A stretch of 64,000 bases of DNA, from assembly GCF_003293595.1 (NCBI RefSeq), contig NZ_CP022162.1, positions 2,587,799-2,651,798 of the forward strand, in the 5' to 3' direction. Both the position numbers and the translations under genes were made by a program. Shown piece after piece: positions 38,527 to 47,344 of this stretch (position 1 is its first letter; every line of letters starts with the position of its first letter). The stretch is from Microbacterium sp. PM5 (GTDB lineage Bacteria > Actinomycetota > Actinomycetes > Actinomycetales > Microbacteriaceae). The notes below the pieces were generated by a model. That model did no database searches. It saw only the letters and a list, made by a program, of their open reading frames with translations, and was not told the origin of the DNA.

Positions 38527-39647
38527 GCAGACTCCCCGAGGGCGTGCTGCGCGAAGCCGTCATCGACACCTCCGCGATCACCGCGAACGTGCGGCATCTG
38601 CGACAGCTCACGGCATCCGAGATCATCGCCGTCGTCAAGGCGGACGGGTACGGGCACGGCGCCGTGCGGGCGGCCCGCGCGGCGCTGGAGGGCGGTGCGC
38701 GCCGCATCGGCGTCTCCGACATCGACGAGGCGCTGGCCCTGCGCCGTGCCGGCATCGATGCCCCCCTCGTCGCCTGGCTGCACGCACCCGGAGCCCGCTT
38801 CGCCGAAGCCGCCTCCCGTGGCGTCGAGCTCGGCGTCTCCAGCCTCGATCAACTGCAGGCCGCCGCCGCGGCGGCGACGGGGGATCGCCCCGTGGGCGTG
38901 CACCTGAAGATCGAGACGGGTCTCGGCCGCAACGGACTCGCCCCCGGCGACTACGCGGTCGCCTTCGCCGAAGCGGCCCGCCTCGAGCGCATCGGGCGCC
39001 TGCGGGTCGTGGGCATCTTCAGCCATCTCTCCAACACGTCCTCCGCCGACGACCGCGCCGCGATCGAACGCTTCACGGACGGGCTCGCGCTCGCGGCATC
39101 CCACGGTCTCGCTCCGCAGCTGCGGCACATCGCCGCCTCGCACGCGGCCATCGCCCTGCCCGAGTCGCGCTTCGGGTGCGTGCGGCTCGGTATCGCGATC
39201 TACGGGCTGTCGCCGTTCGCCGACCGCACCTCCGCCGATCTGGGCCTGCGGCCGGCGATGACCCTGCGCGCTGCGGTCGCGGCCGTGCGGCGCGTGCCGG
39301 CCGGCCAGGGCGTCTCGTACGGCTACGCCTACCGCACGACGCAGGCGACCACGCTCGCGCTGATCCCCGCCGGGTATGCCGACGGTGTGCCGCGCGCAGC
39401 CTCCGGCGGCGGCGCCGTCCGCATCGGCGGGGAGGTCTTCCCCGTTGCCGGCCGCATCGCGATGGACCAGTTCGTCGTCGACGTCGGCGACCACCCGGTC
39501 GCCGTGGGCGAGGAGGCGGTCCTCTTCGGCGATCCGACGCTGGGCGCGCCGCCGGTGGAGGTGTGGGCGGATGCCGCGGGCACCATCAACTACGAGATCG
39601 TCACCCGCATCGGTCCGCGCGTGCCGCGGCGCGAAGGCGCGGTGTGA
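38523..39647 (+). CDS. alr: Alanine racemase
   Basis: Alr makes D-alanine for peptidoglycan with pyridoxal phosphate. This 374-aa protein has the PLP lysine in AVVKADGYGHG, HLKIETGLGRNG, the second catalytic base in the VSYGYAY segment, and AGRIAMDQFVVDV. The ATGA overlap with acpS shows coupling. tsaE follows after 96 bp. Confidence 0.96.
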   Translation: MSRLPEGVLREAVIDTSAITANVRHLRQLTASEIIAVVKADGYGHGAVRAARAALEGGARRIGVSDIDEALALRRAGIDAPLVAWLHAPGARFAEAASRGVELGVSSLDQLQAAAAAATGDRPVGVHLKIETGLGRNGLAPGDYAVAFAEAARLERIGRLRVVGIFSHLSNTSSADDRAAIERFTDGLALAASHGLAPQLRHIAASHAAIALPESRFGCVRLGIAIYGLSPFADRTSADLGLRPAMTLRAAVAAVRRVPAGQGVSYGYAYRTTQATTLALIPAGYADGVPRAASGGGAVRIGGEVFPVAGRIAMDQFVVDVGDHPVAVGEEAVLFGDPTLGAPPVEVWADAAGTINYEIVTRIGPRVPRREGAV

Positions 39648-39743
39648 CCGCTCACCGATGCGCGCTGCGCCCGCGTCCTGCGGGAATCCGCGACCCGCGG
39701 GCGGCGTTGCAGCGGGGTGGGAAGAAGACGAAACGGTGATCGC

Positions 39744-40247
39744 ATGAACGGATTGGATGAGTTCGTCGGGCAGCGCGAGATCGCGTCGCCCGCAGAGATG
39801 GAAGAGCTCGGCCGGGCTTTCGGTCGCGCGCTGCACGCCGGTGACCTCGTCGTGCTCACCGGTCCGTTGGGCGCCGGAAAGACGACGTTGACGCGCGGCA
39901 TCGCCGCCGAGCTCGGGGTTCGCGGCCGCGTGCAGAGTCCGACGTTCGTCATCGCCCGCACGCACCCCTCGCTCGCCGACGGCCCCTCACTCGTGCACGT
40001 CGACGCCTACCGCCTCGGAACCGACGGCGAGCTCGATGACCTCGACATCGACTTCGCCCACGCCGTCGTCGTCGCCGAATGGGCGGCACCGTTCGCGGAC
40101 GCCGTCGCCGACCGCTGGTGGGAGGTCGAGATCGACCGGGGCTGGAGCGGCACCGGCGTCGACAACGCCTGCGGCACCGCCGGTCCCCACATGGCCGCGA
40201 TGGAGGACGCCGCACCACGGCTGGTCCGCATCACTCGCCACGGGTGA
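39744..40247 (+). CDS. tsaE: tRNA t6A biosynthesis ATPase TsaE
   Basis: TsaE is the ATPase that supports the TsaB-TsaD complex making N6-threonylcarbamoyl-adenosine at tRNA position 37. This 167-aa protein has the P-loop GPLGAGKTTLTRGIA, VQSPTFVIAR, HVDAYRL and a C-terminal EWAAPF segment. ATG 39744 is favoured; an upstream GTG at 39717 would add nine residues. tsaB follows 38 bp later. Confidence 0.93.
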   Translation: MNGLDEFVGQREIASPAEMEELGRAFGRALHAGDLVVLTGPLGAGKTTLTRGIAAELGVRGRVQSPTFVIARTHPSLADGPSLVHVDAYRLGTDGELDDLDIDFAHAVVVAEWAAPFADAVADRWWEVEIDRGWSGTGVDNACGTAGPHMAAMEDAAPRLVRITRHG

Positions 40248-40285
40248 GCGCTCCGGCGCGCGCTCACCCCGATTACCCTGGAGGG

Positions 40286-40978
40286 GTGATCCTCGGCATC
40301 GACACCTCGCTCGGCACCGCCGTCGGCGTCGTCGATCCCGACGGCGCGGTCCGCGCCGACCGCACCAGCGACAACCCGCTCGGCCACGCCGAAGTCATCG
40401 GCGACCTCCTGCGCGACGCGCTCGCCGACGCGGCCCGGGGCCCGATCGGACAGACCGGGGCGGCAGAGCCGGTCAGCCTCACACACGTCGCCGCCGGCAT
40501 GGGGCCGGGCCCCTTCACGGGGCTGCGTGTGGGTATCGCCGCCGCGCGCGCCTTCGCTCTCGCGCGGAACCTTCCGGTCGTCGCCGTGCCCAGTCACGAC
40601 GCGGCAGCCCTGGCGATCCTCCTCGACGATGCCCTCGCCGATCCGTACGCGCCCGCACGCCGATTCGCCGTCGTGACCGACGCCCGCCGGCGTGAGGTCG
40701 CGTACTCGGTCTACGAGGGCATGGATGCCGACGGTCTTCCGATCCGCGCGACGGGACCAGCCCTCGCCCTGCGCACCGAGATCGACGCGGTGCTGTCCGC
40801 ACACGAGGCGGACCGCGTCGAGGTGACGACGATCAGCGCGGCCATGCTCGCCGTCGTCGCGTCCCGCGCCGTCGCCGCGGGACGCGAGCTCGCCGGTCCG
40901 GAGCCGCTCTACCTGCGCGCGCCTGACGTCACGCTGCCCAAGAGCGTCGCCCGCCCGGGCGTCGAGGGGCGCGCATGA
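40286..40978 (+). CDS. tsaB: tRNA t6A biosynthesis protein TsaB
   Basis: This 230-aa ASKHA-fold protein is the scaffold partner of TsaD and TsaE. It shows [15 protein letters not shown] at the start and the characteristic [24 protein letters not shown] 40286 is preceded by GGAGG. The stop overlaps the next gene (ATGA). Confidence 0.92.
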   Translation: MILGIDTSLGTAVGVVDPDGAVRADRTSDNPLGHAEVIGDLLRDALADAARGPIGQTGAAEPVSLTHVAAGMGPGPFTGLRVGIAAARAFALARNLPVVAVPSHDAAALAILLDDALADPYAPARRFAVVTDARRREVAYSVYEGMDADGLPIRATGPALALRTEIDAVLSAHEADRVEVTTISAAMLAVVASRAVAAGRELAGPEPLYLRAPDVTLPKSVARPGVEGRA

Positions 40979-41472
40979 CGCTGCGCGCCGCCACCGTCGA
41001 CGACCTCGCGGAGATCATGGACCTCGAACGCGCGTCGTTTCCGACCGACGCGTGGAGCGAGCCGATGATGCGCGAAGAGCTGCTCTCACCCCACGCGCAC
41101 TACCTGGTCGACGTGGAGGCGGGGCGGTTGCTCGCATACGGCGGGGTGCGCGCCGTCGCGCGCGCCGCCGATGCCGACATCCAGACGATCACCGTCGCCG
41201 CGTCCGCGCGGGGCCGCGGGCGGGGGCGGACCCTGCTGCGGGCGCTCCTGGAGGCAGCGCGACAGCGCGGGGCGCGCGAGGTGTTCCTCGAGGTGCGTGC
41301 CGACAACCCGACCGCCGCCGCACTGTACGTCTCAGAGGGGTTCCTCGAGATCGCGCGTCGCCCCCGCTACTACCAGCCCGACGACGTGGATGCCGTCGTC
41401 ATGAAGCTCGACCTCGTCGCTTGGGCCGCCGAGCGGCACGCGCAGACGCAGACCGGGGGAGTGTGCTCATGA
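40975..41472 (+). CDS. rimI: Ribosomal-protein-alanine N-acetyltransferase
   Basis: This 165-aa GNAT-fold enzyme probably acetylates the N-terminal alanine of ribosomal protein S18. It has [26 protein letters not shown], the acetyl-CoA loop in [18 protein letters not shown], and [18 protein letters not shown]. It sits between tsaB and tsaD with 4-bp overlaps on both sides, the usual actinobacterial order. Confidence 0.92.
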   Translation: MTLRAATVDDLAEIMDLERASFPTDAWSEPMMREELLSPHAHYLVDVEAGRLLAYGGVRAVARAADADIQTITVAASARGRGRGRTLLRALLEAARQRGAREVFLEVRADNPTAAALYVSEGFLEIARRPRYYQPDDVDAVVMKLDLVAWAAERHAQTQTGGVCS

Positions 41473-42536
41473 CCGTTCGTGAACCGCTTGTGCTCGGCAT
41501 CGAGACCAGCTGTGACGAGACCGGCATCGGCATCGTCCGGGGACGCACCCTGCTCAGCAACACCATCTCGAGCTCGATGGACGAGCACGCCCGCTTCGGC
41601 GGGGTCGTGCCCGAGGTCGCCGCCCGCGCGCACCTCGAAGCTCTGCAGCCGGCGATCGACGCGGCCGTGGCCGAGGCCGGCATCGCCCTCACCGACGTGG
41701 ATGCCGTCGCCGTCACGAGCGGGCCCGGTCTCGCCGGAGCGCTCATGGTCGGCATCGGCGCCGCCAAAGCGCTCGCCGTCGGCCTCGACAAGCCGCTGTA
41801 CGCCGTCAACCACCTCGTCGGGCACATCGCCGCCGATCTGCTCACCGGCGAGGACGTCGACTACCCCACCGTCGCGCTGCTGGTCAGCGGCGGACACACC
41901 TCGCTGCTGCTCGTCCGCGATCTCGTGAGCGATGTGGAGCTTCTCGGCGAGACCCTCGACGACGCCGCCGGTGAGGCCTTCGACAAGATCGCCCGGATTC
42001 TCGGACTGCCCTACCCCGGCGGACCGGAGATCGACCGCGCCGCGGCGGGCGGCGACCCGGCCGCCATCCACTTCCCGCGCGGGCTGTCGCGCGCCTCCGA
42101 CATGGCGGCGCACCGCTACGACTTCTCCTTCTCCGGTCTGAAGACGGCCGTGGCGCGCTGGGTCGAGCAGGCCGAGGCCTCGGGGCAGCAGGTCGCGGTG
42201 GGAGATGTCGCGGCATCCTTCCGCGAAGCCGTCGTCGATGTGCTCGTCACCAAAGCACTCGATGCGTGCGCGCAGCACGGCGTGCCGCGCCTGCTGCTCG
42301 GGGGCGGCGTCATCGCCAACCGGCGCCTGCGCGAGGTCGCGCTGGCGCGCGCGGCCGAAGCGGGAGTCGCCGTGCGCATCCCGCCGCTGAGCCTGTGCAC
42401 CGACAACGGGGCCATGATCGCCGCGCTCGCGTCGGAGCTGATCGCGAGTGGACGCGCTCCCTCGAGCCTCGCCTTCGGTGCCGACTCGACGTTGCCGGTG
42501 ACCGAGATCCAGGTCGCCGGGGAGGCCACGGGATGA
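41469..42536 (+). CDS. tsaD: tRNA N6-adenosine threonylcarbamoyltransferase
   Basis: TsaD transfers threonylcarbamoyl to A37 of ANN-decoding tRNAs. This 355-aa enzyme has [29 protein letters not shown], the metal-binding [43 protein letters not shown] and FSGLKTAV. The start ATG 41469 overlaps the rimI stop; a longer upstream frame reads through rimI and is not real. Confidence 0.96.
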   Translation: MTVREPLVLGIETSCDETGIGIVRGRTLLSNTISSSMDEHARFGGVVPEVAARAHLEALQPAIDAAVAEAGIALTDVDAVAVTSGPGLAGALMVGIGAAKALAVGLDKPLYAVNHLVGHIAADLLTGEDVDYPTVALLVSGGHTSLLLVRDLVSDVELLGETLDDAAGEAFDKIARILGLPYPGGPEIDRAAAGGDPAAIHFPRGLSRASDMAAHRYDFSFSGLKTAVARWVEQAEASGQQVAVGDVAASFREAVVDVLVTKALDACAQHGVPRLLLGGGVIANRRLREVALARAAEAGVAVRIPPLSLCTDNGAMIAALASELIASGRAPSSLAFGADSTLPVTEIQVAGEATG

Positions 42537-43027
42537 GCGACGACCGCCCCGACACGGCGCCCGACGACGTTCCGCCGCCGCGCATCGACGCCCGTCTGGA
42601 GGCGCCATCGGCCGACGTCGCGCCCGCGGGCACGGCGGCCCTGCCCGGAGCGCATCGCGGCGGCTTCCAGCGCGAACTCACCGAGCCGGTGCCGGTTGCG
42701 GTCGGCGCGCCGGTGGAGCCGGATGCCGCGACCACGGGGTCGTGGACACCCGAACCTGACGTGCGCTGGGCGCCGACGCCGCCGGTGCTGCCTCGCAGCG
42801 CCTCGTGGGCTCTCGCCCTCGCCGTCGTGGCACTGATCGTCTCGCTGGTCGTCGGCTGGGGCGTGCTCATCGGCATCCTGGCCGCGGTGCTCGCCGTGGT
42901 CGCGCTGCGCCGTCCCTGGGAGAGTCGGGCCGTCGCGGTCTGGGCGCTGTGCCTGAGCCTGCTGTCGCTCGCCTACAGCGCGGGCTGGCTGTGGTGGGCG
43001 TCGACCCAGGGGCCGCTGTTCGGCTGA
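42533..43027 (+). CDS. DUF4190-like small membrane protein
   Basis: This 164-aa protein has a Pro/Ala-rich cytoplasmic N-terminal half (about 1-80) and three closely spaced membrane helices at about 88-155. This resembles the DUF4190 layout of a helical pair with short charged loops (ALRRPWESR). Function unknown. The ATG overlaps the tsaD stop by 4 bp, so it is co-translated with the t6A genes without an evident link to them. Confidence 0.7.
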   Translation: MSDDRPDTAPDDVPPPRIDARLEAPSADVAPAGTAALPGAHRGGFQRELTEPVPVAVGAPVEPDAATTGSWTPEPDVRWAPTPPVLPRSASWALALAVVALIVSLVVGWGVLIGILAAVLAVVALRRPWESRAVAVWALCLSLLSLAYSAGWLWWASTQGPLFG

Positions 43028-43052
43028 CGGCGCCGCGCCGGCGCGATCGGCG

Positions 43053-44246
43053 TCAGCGGGTGACGCGCTCGGCGAGCAGCGCGACGCGTGAGGTCCCCGC
43101 ACGCGTGAGGATGAGCGTCGCGGCGCGCGGACCGGTCAGCTTCAGCTGGGTGCGAAGGATGGCGGGGTCGACGTCGACGCCGCGCTTCTTGATCTCCAGC
43201 GTTCCGATCTCCCGCTCGCGCAGGGCGCGCCGGAGCGCCTTCACATCCGAGGGCAGCTCCTCCAGGATGCGGAAGGACTGCACGAAGGGGCTCGTGATCT
43301 CGGCATCGGAGGTCAGGTAGGCGATGCCGGGGGCGAGCATTCCGGCGTCGAGGCGGCGAGCCACCTCGCCGATGAGGCGCGCACGGATGACAGCGCCCTC
43401 CGGCTCGTGGACGAAGGCGCCGAGCGGCCGTGTCTCGGCATCCTCGGCATCGGACGCAGCGGTCAGCTCGGCGGCGCTGTCGGAGCGGACGACGAGGGCC
43501 GAGCGGCGAACACCGTCGCGAGCGAGCGTTCCGGTCCAGACCACGAGCTCGATCGTCGACCCGTCGACGCTGATCCACTGCGCCTCCGCATCCGCGGGGA
43601 TCTGTGCCCGGTCGAAGGCCGGTCCGAGTTTGATGCCCGCGGGCATCCGCTGCGCCAGCGCGAAGACCCATTCCAGCGGCGGCGACCAGTCGCCCGCGGC
43701 GACCCGCACCGTTTCGGTATGGCCGGCCGTGCGTCGGGCCGGATCGAGCCACACCGCCTCGACGCCGTCGAGGGCGACCTCCTCGGCGCGGGCATGGCGC
43801 ACGGTCGCGGACTCGCCGAACGGGGCGAGGTTGTACGCGGCCAGGGCGGCCGTGGTCTCGTCGGCGTCGACCGCGAGCACGTCGAGGCCGATCCCGGCGA
43901 ACGCGAGCGCATCCCCGCCGATGCCGCAGCCGAGGTCGGCGACGCGGTGCACTCCGGCGTCGCGGAACCGGCCCGCGTGGCGGGCGCCCACCGACAGCCG
44001 TGTGGCCTGTTCGAGACCCGCCCGCGTGAACAGCATGCGGTCGGCGAACGCCCCGAACTTCGCGCGCGCCCGCGTCCGCAGCCGCGCCTGGCCGACGGCG
44101 GCCGAGACGAGCTCGGGCGACAGCCCCTGCGCCCGCAGCCGTGACACGGTGCGCGCCACCTCGTCGGCGGAGTCGATGGCACCGAGCTCATCGGCCAGCC
44201 GCAGCCCCTCGGGGGTGAGCAGGGCGGTGAGCTCGGCGCGTTCCAT
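43053..44246 (-). CDS. Class I SAM-dependent methyltransferase with THUMP-like C-terminal domain
   Basis: This 397-aa protein has a helical N-terminal part, a Rossmann methyltransferase domain at about 80-200 with the SAM motif VADLGCGIGGDALAFAG and VLAVDADE, and WLDPARR as motif IV. A C-terminal THUMP-like domain follows (about 320-397, REREIGTLEIKKRGVDVDP). It may methylate RNA; the substrate is unknown. It converges on the small membrane protein gene (25-bp gap) and follows the esterase gene on the same strand. Confidence 0.83.
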   Translation of the reverse strand: MERAELTALLTPEGLRLADELGAIDSADEVARTVSRLRAQGLSPELVSAAVGQARLRTRARAKFGAFADRMLFTRAGLEQATRLSVGARHAGRFRDAGVHRVADLGCGIGGDALAFAGIGLDVLAVDADETTAALAAYNLAPFGESATVRHARAEEVALDGVEAVWLDPARRTAGHTETVRVAAGDWSPPLEWVFALAQRMPAGIKLGPAFDRAQIPADAEAQWISVDGSTIELVVWTGTLARDGVRRSALVVRSDSAAELTAASDAEDAETRPLGAFVHEPEGAVIRARLIGEVARRLDAGMLAPGIAYLTSDAEITSPFVQSFRILEELPSDVKALRRALREREIGTLEIKKRGVDVDPAILRTQLKLTGPRAATLILTRAGTSRVALLAERVTR

Positions 44247-44269
44247 CCCGCCAGCCTATGCGGGGCTGC

Positions 44270-45562
44270 TCAGCACCCGCTCACCTTCGTCCAGCGCGAT
44301 GCCGACGTCTGCTGCAGACTCGTCACGGTCGCATCCCCCTGCCCCAGGTAGTCCAGGCTGCCCACCGCGTAATACGGGTTGTAGGGATTGACGCCGTAGC
44401 TGGTCGCCCGGCCCGCGGCCTTGTGGGCGGCATTGGTCGCGCTCACGCACGTCGCGCCCGGTGCGGTCGGCGTCGGGCTGGGGCTCGCGGTCGGCGTGGC
44501 CGTCGGCGTCGGCGTGGGCGTCGGCGTCGGACTCGGTGTCGCCGCGCGGTCGACCCGCCGGTTGTGCGCGAAGAAGAAGCCGGTCACGTACGCGGGGTAG
44601 TCGATGCTGTTGGTCGAGACGTACGAGCCGCCCGGCCCGCCGCCGGCCGGCCAGTTGTGACCGAGGCCGGTGTTCTGGATGAGCGAGACGCGCGGACCCG
44701 CGGCATCCGCGTACATCGTGCCCGACCCCGCCGTGTTGGTGCCGGCCAGCCCCGCCATCGAGAACGTCGACGACGACCCGGCGCCGTAGATGCCGGCCAT
44801 GATCTGCGCGTTGAGAGTGTTGTAGCCCGTCGCGACCGTGGTGTCATTCGATCCGTAGATCACCGAGGTGAGCTGGCTCGAGAACGATGCGGATGCCGAG
44901 CCGGCGAAGGTGCGGCACGTGGCCGTGCCCTGAGCCTGCGAGACGGCGACGCTGCCGATCTGTCCCGACGTCGTGCCGACGGTCGGTCCGGCATTGATGC
45001 CGATGCCGGCGAACACGTCGGGGGCGAGGCACCCCATCACCATGGTCTCGCCGCCGCCGGAGGACAGGCCCGAGAGGTACACCTGCGCCGGGTCGATGCC
45101 GAGCGCCGCGCGGCCGGTGAGCGCCGACACCAGCGCCAACAGGTTGTCGTCATGGCGGGCGGGTGCGGTGCGCGAATGGTTGCCGTCGTAGTAGTCCCAG
45201 CATCCGAGCACCACACCCCCGCCCGGGGCGTCGGGAAGGGCGACGACCATGCCGTACTGCTCCGCCGTCGCGGCCCAGTTGCCGGCGGTCTGCAGGGTCG
45301 ACGCCGTCTGCACGCACCCGTGCAGGCTGATCATCAGCGCGCGGCCGTTGCCCAGGGTCGCGGCGCTCGCCGGCGTGTAGAGCCGCACGCTCATGCCCGC
45401 GATCGACTCGGTCGTCCACGACCCCGTCGCCGCCGCAGCGGGGCTCGTGGCCGGTGCGGCCAGGAGGGCGCCGACAGCCAGGGCCGCCGCCGTCAGGGCC
45501 GCGGCCAGCGCGCGTCGCCGCCGATGAGCGGGGTGATCCGTCGTGAGGTCGGGGGTGGTCAT
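44270..45562 (-). CDS. Secreted PHB-depolymerase-type esterase
   Basis: This 430-aa protein has a Sec signal with a basic start and an AAALTAAALAVGALLAAPATSPAAAA helix ending near residue 46. An alpha/beta-hydrolase domain (about 50-330) follows with LHGC, the nucleophile elbow GLSSGG and GHNWPAGG near the catalytic His. Then come a Pro/Thr/Ala linker and a C-terminal domain of about 60 residues between two Cys. The type matches poly(3-hydroxybutyrate) depolymerases, but related enzymes act on feruloyl or acetyl-xylan esters. ATG 45562 is chosen because the signal peptide follows. Confidence 0.83.
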   Translation of the reverse strand: MTTPDLTTDHPAHRRRRALAAALTAAALAVGALLAAPATSPAAAATGSWTTESIAGMSVRLYTPASAATLGNGRALMISLHGCVQTASTLQTAGNWAATAEQYGMVVALPDAPGGGVVLGCWDYYDGNHSRTAPARHDDNLLALVSALTGRAALGIDPAQVYLSGLSSGGGETMVMGCLAPDVFAGIGINAGPTVGTTSGQIGSVAVSQAQGTATCRTFAGSASASFSSQLTSVIYGSNDTTVATGYNTLNAQIMAGIYGAGSSSTFSMAGLAGTNTAGSGTMYADAAGPRVSLIQNTGLGHNWPAGGGPGGSYVSTNSIDYPAYVTGFFFAHNRRVDRAATPSPTPTPTPTPTATPTASPSPTPTAPGATCVSATNAAHKAAGRATSYGVNPYNPYYAVGSLDYLGQGDATVTSLQQTSASRWTKVSGC

Positions 45563-45690
45563 CGGTCGACTCCGATCCCGCTCCCGCCATCGTCCGGGCA
45601 CCGTTGCCCGGTCGTCCCGGTCGTGGGAGCGCAGGTCCGATGGTAAGTGAAACATGATTCATGTAACAGGGGGGTGACGGTCTCGCAGAG

Positions 45691-45717
45691 TTGGCACTCG
45701 CGTTGCACGAGTGCCAG
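45691..45717 (+). promoter_or_regulatory. CIRCE-like element 1 (HrcA operator)
   Basis: TTGGCACTC-N9-GAGTGCCAG is a 9-9-9 dyad close to the CIRCE consensus TTAGCACTC-N9-GAGTGCTAA. It overlaps the -35 region of the groES promoter, so HrcA binding would block polymerase. Confidence 0.82.
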
Positions 45718-45731
45718 CCGCGCTCTAGACT
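45703..45731 (+). promoter_or_regulatory. groES promoter
   Basis: TTGCAC (45703-45708) and TAGACT (45726-45731) are 17 bp apart and lie between and over two CIRCE dyads, the expected place for a heat-shock promoter under HrcA control. Confidence 0.75.
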
Positions 45732-45735
45732 TCTG

Positions 45736-45762
45736 TTAGCACTCCACCCCTGTGGGTGCTAA
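45736..45762 (+). promoter_or_regulatory. CIRCE element 2 (HrcA operator)
   Basis: TTAGCACTC-N9-GGGTGCTAA matches the CIRCE consensus with one substitution (G for A). It begins 5 bp after the -10 hexamer and covers the probable transcription start. Spacing between the centres of the two dyads is 45 bp, about four helical turns, so both could be bound on one face. Confidence 0.9.
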
Positions 45763-45803
45763 CGAGTCTTGAAGCATCACGCCCAGCAAGAAAGAGGTAG
45801 ACC

Positions 45804-46100
45804 GTGTCGGTTTCCATCAAGCCGCTCGAGGACCGCATCGTCATCAAGCAGGTCGAGGCTGAGCAGGTCACGTCCAGTGGCCTCGTCATCCCTGACACCG
45901 CCAAGGAGAAGCCCCAGGAGGGCGAGGTCGTGGCCGTGGGCCCCGGCCGCATCGACGACAACGGCAACCGCGTGCCGCTCGACGTCGCCGTCGGTGACCG
46001 CGTCATCTACAGCAAGTACGGCGGCACCGAGGTGAAGTTCGGCGGCGACGAGTTCCTCGTCCTGTCGGCCCGCGACGTTCTGGCGGTCGTCGTCCGCTGA
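45804..46100 (+). CDS. groES: Co-chaperonin GroES
   Basis: This 98-aa protein caps the GroEL folding chamber. It shows [18 protein letters not shown], the mobile loop with [19 protein letters not shown], and the C-terminal [25 protein letters not shown]. Two CIRCE elements and a clear promoter precede it. groEL does not follow; a strong hairpin ends the transcript, so the chaperonin partner is elsewhere. Confidence 0.98.
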   Translation: MSVSIKPLEDRIVIKQVEAEQVTSSGLVIPDTAKEKPQEGEVVAVGPGRIDDNGNRVPLDVAVGDRVIYSKYGGTEVKFGGDEFLVLSARDVLAVVVR

Positions 46101-46109
46101 CGATCGCAC

Positions 46110-46149
46110 ACGACGATGGCCCCCGGGGTAGCCCGGGGGCCATCGTCGT
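46110..46149 (+). terminator. groES terminator hairpin
   Basis: A perfect 18-bp stem (46110-46127 with 46132-46149) with a 4-base loop lies 10 bp after the groES stop. The downstream T-tract is poor, but the stem is very stable. Confidence 0.8.
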
Positions 46150-46241
46150 TAACGCGGATTGGCGGAGGAACGACGACCAACGGCAGGATGCCTCGGCATC
46201 CGTCGGTCCGAACATGTCACGACCGTCGTAGGCTTTCTCTC

Positions 46242-47174
46242 ATGACACCCGCCGAGACCGCACGTGAAGAGCGGCGCGGGGGGATCTCCGCCTTCGCGGC
46301 GTACTTCCTCTGGGGATTCATGCCCCTCTACTTCCTGCTGCTGGCGCCCATCGGGCCGTGGGAGATCGTCGTCTGGCGCATTCTCTTCTCCCTCGCGTTC
46401 TGCGCGATCCTGCTGACGCTCACCCGCACGTGGGGCAAGCTCATCGCGATCCTGCGCGATCGACGGCTCGTGTTCTGGACGATCATCGCGGGCCTGCTGA
46501 TCTATGTGAACTGGCAGGTGTTCCTGATCGGCATCCTCACCGGGCACGTCATCGAGGGGAGCCTCGGGTACTTCATCAACCCGATCGTGACCGTGCTGCT
46601 GGGCGTGATCGTGCTGAAGGAGCGTCTGCGGCTGGCGCAGTGGATCGCGATCGGGTTCGCGGGACTGGCCGTGATCGTCATCATCGTCGCCTACGGATCG
46701 TTCCCGTGGATCGCGCTGACCCTGGCGGCGAGCTTCGGCACCTACGGTCTCGTGAAGAAGCAGATCGGTCCTCGGGTCGATGCGATCAGCGGCCTCACCC
46801 TGGAATCTCTCTGGCTCACCCCGATCGCCCTCATCCAGCTGGTCGTGGTCGCCGCCACCACCGGCCTCGTCTTCGGCACCCAGGGCGCCGGGCACACCGT
46901 TCTCGTCACCCTTGCCGGCGTCGTCACCGCTGTTCCGCTGCTGCTGTTCGCTGCGGGTGCGCGACGGGCGCCGCTCACCGTGATCGGCTTGCTGCAGTTC
47001 GTGGCCCCCATCCTGCAGTTCATCACCGGCGCGTGGATCCTGCACGAGCCGATGCCGCTCGAACGCTGGATCGGGTTCGCGCTGGTGTGGGTCGCGCTGG
47101 TCGTGCTGAGCGTCGATTCCGTGGTGTCGTCGCGGCGGGCCCGAAACGTCTCGGACGTCGCCGATCTGGTCTGA
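46242..47174 (+). CDS. rarD: RarD-type EamA-family permease
   Basis: This 310-aa protein has ten predicted membrane helices arranged as two EamA repeats. The N-terminus GGISAFAAYFLWGFMPLYFLLL, then WEIVVWRILFSL and YVNWQVFLIGI, is typical of RarD proteins, named for chloramphenicol sensitivity though the substrate is unknown. ATG 46242 is chosen because homology starts there. No close operon partner; the binding-protein gene follows after 170 bp. Confidence 0.9.
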   Translation: MTPAETAREERRGGISAFAAYFLWGFMPLYFLLLAPIGPWEIVVWRILFSLAFCAILLTLTRTWGKLIAILRDRRLVFWTIIAGLLIYVNWQVFLIGILTGHVIEGSLGYFINPIVTVLLGVIVLKERLRLAQWIAIGFAGLAVIVIIVAYGSFPWIALTLAASFGTYGLVKKQIGPRVDAISGLTLESLWLTPIALIQLVVVAATTGLVFGTQGAGHTVLVTLAGVVTAVPLLLFAAGARRAPLTVIGLLQFVAPILQFITGAWILHEPMPLERWIGFALVWVALVVLSVDSVVSSRRARNVSDVADLV

Positions 47175-47344
47175 GAACGTCTCGACGACGTGAGCGGCGC
47201 CCGCGCGACGTTCATAACGATTGCGTCGCGGTGCTTCTCTTCGATGCGTGCGCGAAACATCCTGGTGACACAGCAGGTTTAGCGTTCAAGCCAGACCGCG
47301 GAGCCCGTGCGCCGCGCGATGTCATCGAAGAAAGGGAAGAACCC

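Noticed and set aside
44477..44560. Short GTCGGC-type tandem repeats suggesting a microsatellite
   Set aside because: They encode the Pro/Thr/Ala linker of the secreted esterase; there are no spacers of constant length, so this is not CRISPR.
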